Assembly (NCBI GenBank): GCA_963681505.1
Contig: OY811979.1
Location: 9,461,215-9,525,214, forward strand
Direction: 5' to 3'
Source of the DNA: Eunapius fragilis
Taxonomy: Eukaryota; Porifera; Demospongiae; Spongillida; Spongillidae
DNA length: 64,000 nucleotides
In this document: in pieces, positions 21,144 through 32,400 of the stretch
Layout of the letters: every line of letters starts with the position of its first letter
Position numbering within the stretch: the stretch's first letter is position 1
Made by a program: the position numbers and the translations under genes
The notes under the pieces: model-generated
Seen by the model: only the letters and a program-made list of their open reading frames with translations
Databases searched by the model: none
What the model was told of the DNA's origin: nothing

Positions 21144-22800
21144 CAGTGGCGTAGGAACGATTTTAAGATTGGGGGGGCCAACTTTTTAATTTTTAAAAAT
21201 GATCCATGAATGAAAAAAAATATGTGTATTCAGCTTGGTTACTAAAAATTTCTTAAAAGGGTACTCCTTTCATTGAGGAACAAAACTTCTGCGCTATGTC
21301 ACTGAGATCTAGGCAATCAACAAGGTCTTTATACACGTGAGGTAACATAGTATTATTATTCCTGGACATGAATAGTAGATCTTTAATCGCCGAAGGGAGG
21401 AAAATGTTCGTTAATACCTTAGGCTGATAACGATACGCTAGGAATTGTATCCAGAAGTCTGGCAGCGGTACCTTCCCGGTCTGTTTTAGCGTCAGTATTC
21501 ATCCTCCTCCGTTCGGCATTAGCTTGTTCGATCACCCCAGGCACGCCAATTAACTTCACTTGAAGAATCACACTGAACAGCAAGGCTTAGGGGAGTTAAT
21601 TGGCGTGCAAAGTACTATCTGAAACCTTGGATACAACAATGGAAATTTGTAAATTAATTAAACTCTCACCCAAAAGAGAGGGAATCCTGAGCAGTATCAA
21701 AGCAGACACTCATATGGACACTCCTGGAATAAAAATGTTGTGTCCTACTCAGTGGACTGTTCAAGGAAGCTTTGAAAGGATTAAAGGCAATTATGAAGCC
21801 CTGATGTTTGAATGGGATATCTGCTTGGAAGAAAGATTGGACACTGAGATGCGGGCTCGTATAATTGGTGTGAAAGCTCAAATGGAGTCATTTCAATATT
21901 TTTTTGGATTAAATCTTGGTGCCACATGAGATCAGATGAAATGTTTGATCTATATTTCCTGAATGTTAAAAAACAGGCTAAGAATCATAGTCTACCGGAA
22001 CCTTCACTGCCCATGCATCGCAATGTCCCAAAAAAAAATTAAAGTAGGAAGTAGACAATCTCATCAGCCATCATCAGCTGATGAATTTTTTCGAAACATA
22101 TACTATGAAGCAATCCATTTGGTATAACCAATGCCATTAGACAAAGTTTCAAGCACCCAGGGTTTAAGGTCTACAGTATTATGGAAACATTACTTCTAAA
22201 TGCTCTTAAACCGGGAATTGATGTAACTAATGAAGTAAAATAAATGTCAGAGAAATATGCAGATGGTGTGAATATCACACTTTTGAAGGCCCAATTACCT
22301 GTTTTTAAACTCATGCTAAGTGGAGAATTTCAATCATTCCACGAAATTTACAGTGCTTTTCAAAGCCTTGACCAATGTGAAAAGGACCTAATTTCGGAGA
22401 TTGTTACTATATCTAAACTGATCTTGGTCAATCCAGCTACTAATTCAGTCAGTGGAAGATCTTTTTCTACCCCTCGTCGCCTGAAAACGTGGCTTCGTTC
22501 CAGCATGAATCAAATTAGATTTAATAACTTAGCTACTCTCATGATTCATAGGACAGAACAGCTAATATTCACCTGGACGAAGTTGCCTCTGAGTTCGCCT
22601 CTATAAATGATAATCGAAAGCGACATTTTGGTATATAGATGTGTAGGATCGATTTTTTTTGTGCATTTCAGTGGCTTGTATTTGTACGCGCGTTTCTATG
22701 AATATACGGAGGTGCGATTACAACTTAATTAAGTACAAAAATCCGCCCCCACGGGCCCCACACTTTATAATACCCTCCGCGGGCCCTGAGTTTCGCCGAC
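21144..22800 (+). mobile_element. hAT DNA transposon remnant (DUF4371-type transposase)
   Basis: Left end CAGTGGCGTAGGAACG followed by a G-run, typical of this hAT group. Two coding remnants on the + strand: 21600-21929 (KLSPKREGILSSIKA, LCPTQWTVQGSFERI, ARIIGVKAQMESFQYFFG), the middle of the transposase, and 22244-22606, ending in the dimerisation region (NPATNSVSGRSFSTPRRLKT). The N-terminal zinc finger and much of the core are missing, and there are frame breaks between. The right end is uncertain, perhaps the C/G-rich sequence near 22741-22790. 21190-21560 holds sequence I cannot assign. Confidence 0.7.
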
Positions 22801-23494
22801 TTCCTTTACCTACATTGTTGTATCAATCAGAGGCTATGCGTGTGTGATTGTGAGGGTGTACTGGTAAGGGAATTGCGTGTGGTAGAGTGGGTCGACTGGT
22901 TAGCATGTGCGGGCAGGAGGCTGTGGTGTGGTTGTGTAGGTGACCTGGTTAAGTGACTATATGGGCGTGGTTGAGTGTCTCGACACTTCTTCCTCCTCCC
23001 CATCTCACAGGGCATGCAGTGGAGGTCATCCCCTCCAAGAGATTGGCGCCAGCATGATGTGATAAGAGGATCTGTATAAATATTGTATCCATGTTGTGGG
23101 TTAGGTAGATTTTTAAAATGATAAAAACAATTGAGCTGGATATCATTCTGAGTATTTGGCTGTGTCTACTTCATTGCGCATGCGTGATCCTTGATAATAA
23201 CACGCGTACGTTCGTGACACTTTTAATGGCGCTGTTTGTGAAAGGTATGTTTTGCTTGGTTTATGCCCAGTTGTTTTTCCCACGTTTAGCGATGCGTCGT
23301 TCGAGCAAAAAAACGTTGAGAAACCGAGTCTCGACGCGAGTGACGTTTTTCATCATACCATGCGTCATTTCTATATGGACCCTACTCCCGTGATAAAGTT
23401 TACATGCAAATTAACATAAAACTTAATCAGTCATGTACCTAAAATAGCTACACCTGAGCTCAGTTCACTGTGGAAAAGAGAGAAGTGTATTGCA
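22801..23494. other. Stretch without a recognised gene
   Basis: No domain, splice pattern or repeat family recognised; open frames are short. It includes the region downstream of the vWA-EGF gene's stop at 23495. Confidence 0.45.
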
Positions 23495-26400
23495 TTAGCA
23501 TAAATGGTGCGTATATATTAATTCTTTACTTGATTGGCAGTAGGTTCCTATGAAAGACGGCAGGCAGGAACAGAAATATCCTCCAAATAGGTAGACACAG
23601 GTACCTCCGTTAAGACACCCACCACACTGGTCAGTAGGCATACTCTGCATAAGCAATTATCATGTATGGTCAAAGTCCATGCATCGATACGTGTTGCTTG
23701 CTCACCATGACACTGGAGATCTGAAACACCTGTTTGTATGTATTATTGACGTTGCATCCACAACGGACTTGAACTGAAAATGAAACCGTTTCGCTTCCAT
23801 TTAGAAACTTGCTAGCAGATAGGTTTGCGTATATGGTAGCTATTGCTTCTGAAGAGATTACAGAACCATTCATCAACACCAAGCCTCTGATCCTGTCAGA
23901 ATTTGAAACCGTGCTTATCCTGATCTCCACCGGTGTAGTACTGGCGGTGACTAAGAGAGAGAACGAGAATATCCGGCTCTTTCCTGAAGCAACGACAACA
24001 CCACTGGACTGGCGAGGGACAAGGGTCAGATATTTGCACGGGTGGGCAGAAAAAGACAACTGGCTGCTGGTATTTCTCTGATATTGAAATCCGTAACCCA
24101 GGTAATCTCTACCTCTCAGTCTCACGGAACTGACTCTGCCCTGCGGATAAGTGATGTTTCCTAGATATGTTCCCGAACAGCTCACGAGACGAATGGTTGT
24201 TAGCAATACATTGTCGGGATTGAATACATCCAAATGAAACTGCGATACACTTGAGGATATGTTTTTTTTGGCATCATCATTGAATAAATTCACCACTACT
24301 ATCCCATTTGTGCCTACATGAAAGAAATACAGATGCACAGTCATTTTACACGTGAGACATTTTCGTTTGATAACATTAAACCACAATAATCAAGATTTTA
24401 AACTAACCATGGCATTTACAAGAATTACATCATACGACAGCTAGCAGCTTTATGTACTCATTGTATGTAACCAAAGTGAGATAGATTCTGACCTCTTATG
24501 CATCCAGGTTTTACTCAAACGAAATTCAGCCCCTTCCTATATTTCTTGCCACTTAAACAAGAGTGCCCCGTTCGATAGTAGCGAAAGAAAGCGAAGCGCC
24601 TACTACTGATTTTCATGCAACAACGTTTCCATATCTTGTTTAGGTTGAAGACCTTCGCTAAGTTAATATTTTTCTTCATTACGTACTGTAAATGATGTAG
24701 CCATGGAGCCGGGCATGCGTAACAAGCATTACTTTAACACGCGCGGTTCAGTAAAAATGCACGAGGGTAAATGTGAACGCTGGGTGAAAAAGTAATAAGC
24801 CCGCCGTTCAGCAAGTATATCCACGCCAAGCATTTGGTGACGTTTTGTCTGTGACACTTAGAAAGATACATAATTATATATATAGAAGTAAAGAAAAACA
24901 TTCTCTGACGAGAAAGTTGGGTGGGATATAGGAATTGGAGGCAAAGGTGGCGTAAAAAGGGGGGGGGAGCAAGGTTTTGAGAAAAGGGTAATAAGACAAA
25001 TCCTATGTTTAGCACTTCTTTTGGTTCTGTTACATTTACACGTGCTAAATATAGTATTTTTGTCACATTACCCTTTTCTCAAAACCTTGTTCCTCTCCTT
25101 TTTACACCACTTCTGCCTCCAATTCCTATATCCCACCAATTTTCTCGTCAGAGAATGTTTTTCTTTACTTGTTTCCTCTATTTTTTTAATTTTAATTTTA
25201 CACTGGCAAGTGCCCCCCCCCCCCCCCCCCCCCCGCTTCAATTACCGTTACGAGCAGACGCCCGCTTTTGTTTGGGATCACTGTACGGAACGCGGGAGAA
25301 CTCTAACTCGTCGTGTGGACTTTGGAGATATTCCACCGTTGCTTAACTCTTCTTTTTTATTGACGTGAATGCATTTAAATAAAAACAACACCGCTAGCCA
25401 AAGCAATCAAATGAAATCGCCCTGTTTATAACGCTGCACAATTCTAAATATACGTAAATGTCGCCATGGGAATGGTCACTCCACATTATGCAATGATTGC
25501 GTATATCAGTTTTATGCTTTATTCATATATCCAATGCGTATTGCTGTTAGGCGCAATCTATCAATTTGGGCAATCTATAAATTGCGCTGCGCACTATGTG
25601 AATCCACATAGTGCGCAACAATTTATAAATTGCGCAAATTCTTGGTACGTTAACACTTCGATAATGTCTAAAGAGGAGCATCGACTGATATTCGAGAAGT
25701 TTTGCCGTGAAAGGAATGTAGATAAAAGTAGAAGAACCATTAGCGAAGAGAAAGCCAAGAGGATTCGTCAAGCTGTTATGGGAGAGTATAGTGGCGTCAC
25801 GGCTTCTTTCAGACATTGGGTGAATAGAACAAAGAAGTTTGAGCTGCTAAACTGCGCAGAGTTGGAGTTGACTGAACTAATGTTATGTCTCCCGGTTAAA
25901 ACCAAGGTGAGTAAATCAAGAAAGCTACACCTACATGCATGCCATACAGGTAGTGTACACGGATAGGGGAGGGAATGTGCTCCTTTGTTCTCCTCTTCCT
26001 CAAGATAAAATCTAACCTTGTTCAGGGCTTTGACAGAGGAAAACCAGCTGCCTTCAATGTAACAGTTGCAGCTGTTCTATCCTCTATCCTCTGTAAAGAG
26101 GCACAGTGTGCATTTTCCATTTTAGGAAGGGCATTGCATGCATGGCAAGTTCTTTGTAGAACTGTAGGTTATATATATTGGATGTGTATTGTTAGTGTTT
26201 CTTATGCATCTATGTATTATATATAATAACTGCACATGTATGACTCATAATTGCTTGAATTGTATTCAATTAATTATTCTATTTACATGAAATGCACGAA
26301 TATACAGCAGTAAGGTAATTAAATGCACCCTACTATAGGTACTAGACAGAGACAAAACACCTGGAGAGGATGGCTGTGGCATTGGCTCTATTTAACATTA

Positions 26401-29400
26401 TCGTGTGGTTGCTATGGTTGAAAAGTTCTATGACATCCTTGAACGTATCCATTCATTGGATAGTGGTCATGTTGGTTACAAAAAACCCTGGCAGAAGTAT
26501 GTTTTAGGTGTCTTTGTTGTAATTAGCATTACTCATACAGCACTGTGCAGATAAATAGACTGACATTAATTTTTTAGTGTGCATCAAAACAGTTATAATA
26601 TTATTTATGTCAGTATATCACTATTGCACTCTCAAATTTCAGGTACAGAAGACGTATGACTGCCTACCTAGAGAAGCTGTGCAGTATTTCTGTAACATAT
26701 GTTCAATTTGTCAACATAAACAACTCCAGAATAGCACTGCTCCACTTAGACCAATAGTGTCATCAGGTTTTCTAACTCGATGCCAGGTAAAGTGATTATG
26801 TTATGTTAAGCATTCTACTATTATTCATGTGCCTCATTCCTACATGTTTAGATTGACCTCATTGATATGAGACATATGCCTGATGGTTCATATCATTACA
26901 TCGCTCATTACATGGATAATTGGTCTAAGTTCCATATTCTGTGGCCTTTAATGAAAAAATCTGTTGGTTTAGTGAAAAGAGTATTTCCCTATTTGGGCCT
27001 TCCCAAGATCCTGCAATCTGACAATGGGAGGGAGTTTGTCAACGAGATTGTGAAAGAAGTTGTTCGATCATGGCTGGGAGAGATTGTCATAATCAGTGGG
27101 CGTCCTCGTCACTCACAGTCACAAGGGTTGGTTGAAAAAGGTAATCATCTTGTAGAAATGCAGATTCAGGCAATGAAAAATGAGAGGAAGGAGTCTGGAG
27201 ATGTGCAATGGTCTGATTGGTTGGCTTGCATTCAATGTAAGTTGAACTAATTAATTAATTTATTCAATGTTCATGTCACATTCTACTGCAGACAATCTTA
27301 ATACTCAAGTATGCCGCACTTTGAAAAAAAGCCCTATGAAGTGGTTTTTGGGCAACCTCCAAGAACAACTCCATTTGCTGAACTACCGAAGGGAAAGAAC
27401 CCTTGTATCTTGGAGGAAGATGTTGCAGATCTCATTGCCACAGGTTAGGATCCCATATAATATCATATATGCCATTCTTATCGAGTGCTTCATATCAACA
27501 AGCGCATAGAAGCAATTTAAACAGTCAGTGCATAATATGCATAAGCACAATTGAGCTAGGCGATCAATCGTATAACAGTACATGAACATGGCTTTCCTGA
27601 ATAACTATATGTTCATCCACTACAGGTGATGATGAAAACATTGCTTCTCCTCACTCATCTTCTCAAATGTTACCAACATCAAGAAGTCCCTTATCAAGCC
27701 CAGAAGTTCAATCACCAGTTTGAGGTCTGCAACTTGCATCGTCACCTTCAGCTCTGCCATCATCACCACTGTGTCATCAGTTACCTGCTCAGTCACCAAT
27801 ATCTGATAAACAAGTAACTGCAACCATGTAAGGTTTGACTTATGGCTGTTGCCATTTTATCATACCATTTTAGGAATGCCAAATGTTTTGCAGTTCCTGT
27901 ATTCAATTCTTTGCTTCATTCAACTCCCCCTTCAAAGATTTCATTGTCTTCTGCATCTCCTGATGAAGTTCTATCACTTCAAAGGCAATCGTCAGTCTCA
28001 CATTCAGATTATTCTCCAGTTATAAGGTTTGTCGTGCATGACAGCATAATATGTTGCATAGTATAATGATATAACCTTTCAGTGAACCAAAAGTGACATC
28101 ACCATTGGCTCCACTAACAACCAGCTCCCGTCATCTAAAGATTAGAGAAGAAGTTGACAATGAGTATCAGAACGAATGAAGATCCAGTATGCCAAGCGCA
28201 AACATCATCAAATCAAAACGCATTCTGCAGGAGATAGTGTCACAGTAAGGATACCCAGAAATGAAAGATCGTCAACTGATATGCCTCGCTTGCTGTGCTA
28301 TATTTTGGAGGCTAAGAATGATCATTACCGTCTTCAGTGAGTTTTTTTTTGTCTGTGTTCGTCTATTTTTAAACTTTCTATCTACATCTACATGTATGTC
28401 TGACTTCTGTATGATGAGGTGTGAAAATGGAATTATATCAACTTGTTATCCAAGTGGTGAACTAATGCCTTACACCGGGTCTGTCCCTTTCAAGTATAGT
28501 GCAGACAGTTCTAAGCTACCTACCTTAAGCCTTAGGGAAGCTGCTAGAACCAAGAAGGATCAGTTGAAATGCAATTGTACAAAGGATGCAAGAATAGGCA
28601 TTGTCCTTGTAAAGGATCTGGAGGTTATTATACAAGTCACTGCCATCCAAAGCGTGCTTGTACAAATAAGGAGTGCCATGAAACAGCTGATGGGGATGAG
28701 GAGTGTAGAGAGAGTAACTGGGGCCGATGATTGTGATGATATAAATGAGTTGAAGGTAAAGAAGAACAGAGAGCGTGTCACAACTGCCAAGCACAAGACT
28801 GAAGCCACAATGATCAAATCAGTTCAAAGTGGGGATTGGCTTGATGATACGCACATGGATGCAGCATCATCACTTTTATCCTCCCAATTTCCTTCCTTGT
28901 GTGGGTTGTATAGCACTTTGCTAAGGCAGAACTTATCATTTCCTGTTACAAGAGAGTCCTTCATTCAAATACTTAATGCAGGAGGGAACCATTGGATTAC
29001 AGTTCAGCACACTCAATCCTTTTCTGTTAATGTGTTTGACAGCAAATTCTCTACAATACCTATGGATGTAAAGATGCAAATTGCTGCTTTGTTGTGCTGT
29101 AGCAGCTCACGGATTACAACAAGAGTTCCGAAAACTCAAAGTCAGATGGGATCATCAGACTGTGGAGTATTTGCAATAGCATTTGCTACTGATTTGGCAT
29201 TTGGATTGAACCCAGCAAGCCATTACTATGAGCAGGATAAGTTAAGACCACATTTCATAGAATGTTTGAAAAGTCAACAAATGACACCTTTCCCTTCAAA
29301 AAACATCCAACCAGGAAAGCCTAACACAGAGTATTTGTATGTATACTGTCACTGTCGCATGCCAGATGATGGAGAAGAACGGATGGCTCAGTGCACTGGC

Positions 29401-32400
29401 TGCAAGGAATGGTACCACGAGTCATGTGAAAACATTCCCCAAGCAGTATTTAAAGATGATAGTCATGACTGGAAATGTAAAGTGTGCATTGCTAGGGAGA
29501 CACTGTCTGCTTAGTTGATAAGCACCCTTAATACACTATAGGTTGTCCTCTTACAATTGTCGTGTCAGTTTATAAATGGACATGTACCGTATAATCCCAG
29601 ATAAACGCCGCGGCGTTTATTCGGAACAATTGTAATTTTTTCAATCCCTCGTGTTTTCTCTTGAACTGTATGTACAAATCAGATGCTATTTTAGAATCTC
29701 ATAGCCATACACCCCTACTACTGTGTTGCATTCTTGGTAAGTCTTAATCTTTGTCCTGTTTGAAGTAAGGACCGACGACGTAGGTAACGGTTGCGGTCGC
29801 CGCGACCCGTAGTTAACGAAGCTATAAATTTTTTGTATTGGTACATTGCTCACCTTGTACCCTTGCCTGACCGATCTGTCAAGTTAGTTATTGCGTTGCG
29901 TTGCGTGTTGATTTTTAGAGGAGCGTACAAAAGCCTTGCTTCTTCCCGCCCTGTTGCTGGCAAAATGGGGTTGCCATATTCAAATTAATAACGAATAATT
30001 TCATTCCGCCCTAAAATACAAGCGCAGCGTATTAACCAATGTAAATGTTTAGTGCCCGACCTTATGACATCACCAGTACTATACATCCAGGCTATGCGGG
30101 AGCGTAATTGCTCAAATTAGTATCACTATTAGAGCTTAATTTGCATGTGCGCGTACGTGCGTACATACGTAGCGAGATAGCGCATTGACTTGCAACTTGG
30201 AATTCATTAAGGATGTCTGGCCCCATTAGAAAGAAGTCGTACAGTGTAGTATTTAAACTTCGGATTGTGAGCAAGACTGAGACCAGTAGTATTAGAGCAG
30301 CAGCAAAGGAAGCGGGAGTGGATAAGAAACGGGTTCGTGAGTGGAAAAAACAGGAAATGGAATTGGAAGAAATGATGAAGAAGCAAGGCGAGATAGCATG
30401 CAAGGTCCGAAAACGTCTTTCAGGAGGTGGGAGAAAGGTTCAGTTCCCGGTACAAGAAAAATTGATTGCGCGCCGCATCTTGCAACAGAGAGCCCTGCAT
30501 GTTCGTGTGGTGCGCAGGGATGTAGCTCGCTTTGCTAAAGACATATCACAAATCCAAGTTTTAAGGCTTCACCTGGCTGGATTTTTAGACTCATGCGGCG
30601 ACACAAGGTTGTCACGAGGGTGAAGACAACAGCTGGCCAAAGTCTCCCGAAAAATGTGAGTGAAATAATTGTAGACTATGTAACAACGTGCAGCAAGCGC
30701 ATAAGAAGGAATCATCTACCTCTCCCCTGCATCGCCAACATGGACGAAGCAGCAATTTGGGCTGATATGCCAGGTAATTCCACTATTGAAGTAAGAGGGC
30801 CCACACTGTACAAATAGCAACAACAGGACATGACAAACTATTTGCCTAGCCGCGTTTGCCGATGGCACAAAGTTGAAGCCATTCGTAGTCTTTAAAGGAA
30901 AAAGGATCCCGAAGGAAATAAGAAATGTGCACGCTGCTGTAATTAAAATGAGCGACAATGGATGGATGAATGAAGATCTCACCATGGAATGGATAGCTAC
31001 AGTGTGGAATGGCTCGGTTGACCTGGAAGTGCAAAACGATGGGATACATTTAAATGCCACTTTACTAGCAGTGTGAAATCTCGTATAGGAAGAGAGCAAC
31101 ACAGATATCGTTGCAGTATCGTGTGGATGCACTAAAATTCTGCAGCCTGCAGATGTGTGCTGGAATGCACCGTTTAAGGTACGCTATCGCGACTTGTATA
31201 CAGCATGGATGTCTGCACTGAACCACGAGCGAACTAAAGCTGGCAATTTGCGAGCTCCGTCAAAGGCTCTTATGGTGGATTGGGTGTTAAGATCTTGGGA
31301 GTCTCTCTCTTCTGAAACGATTTGTCACTTATTTGATGTGTGTGGTGTAACAAGCTGTGACCCAAAGGTGATTCATTACACCAAAGAAGGGGGATTAGAG
31401 AATGATGCCCACCAACGACTTGTAAAATTTATGCAGAGTCCGCCAGATGCCGATGACAGCGAAGAAGATGAGAGTGAAGTCGATGATGAATGGTCCCTAA
31501 CACAAGGCAGTGATAATGAGGATGGTTTAGATGGTGTAGAAGACAGTGAGGATGAGGTCGTGGATAGCCATGAAATAGATTAAATTTAATATATTTTAGA
31601 CGTAGCTAGCTAACTTGCTGCGCCACTATTGTTCCGAGTGGGTCAAAAAGGATATAATTAGAACAATGCTAAACATACCGTAATAATGGCGTCATTAAAC
31701 TCATTATCTTAGTGCATTGTTTGGAGCCACTGTTTGCACAACCAGAATGAAATGCAGCAACATGAACGGCCTAGGCATGAAGATAGACCCTTTCTGTACA
31801 CATACGTACCTAATTCAGATGCAGAAAATTTTTTTTACTCTGGGCCCAGGATTGGTTCTGAGGGTAGGGCTGGTTGTGCGCGGGAACAAGGCTGGTTGTG
31901 CATGGGAACAGGGCTGGTTGTGCATGGGAACAGGGCTGGCTGTGCATGGGAACAGGGCTGGTTTTGCATGGGAACAGGGCTGGTTGTGCACGGGGACAGG
32001 GTTGGGTGGTGAGGGTAGGTCTTGTTGTACATGGGGTCAGGGCCATGCAAGCATGCATGGACATTAGAATCTTTCATTTTCTACAATGCCAGTGTCTGGT
32101 GTGTAAAACATTCCGTGCACAACTAAAATGTAGTATTGTATGGTTCAACCGTTGCTAGGTCTCGTGCACGAACTGTTAACTTCAAAACTTATAACAGAGC
32201 CGCTTCGAAAACAAAATAATTATCAAGTTCATTCCATCTGCAATATACAAAGCTATGCGCCGTTGGAGCCAGAAAGCTTCCTCAGTTTGTACACAAGCCA
32301 ATGAGTAATGACGTACCGCTAAAAGTGTATATGTTTTAAGTCGCATAGTGTTCGAGTGGCTTAAGCTACGATCATGGTACTTATGGCGTCGGATAGAGTA

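Noticed and set aside
23118-23393. 91-aa hydrophobic + strand protein as a small membrane gene
   Set aside because: No homology, no splice context and no supporting signal beyond hydrophobicity.
28261-28500. N-terminal part of the 417-residue frame ending at 29514 as a genuine protein start
   Set aside because: The hydrophobic run with TTTTTTTT-coded Phe looks intronic, and recognisable domains start only after about 28520.
31717-32158. Open frames rich in Gly-Trp-Leu repeats
   Set aside because: Products of the 22-bp minisatellite, open by chance on both strands.
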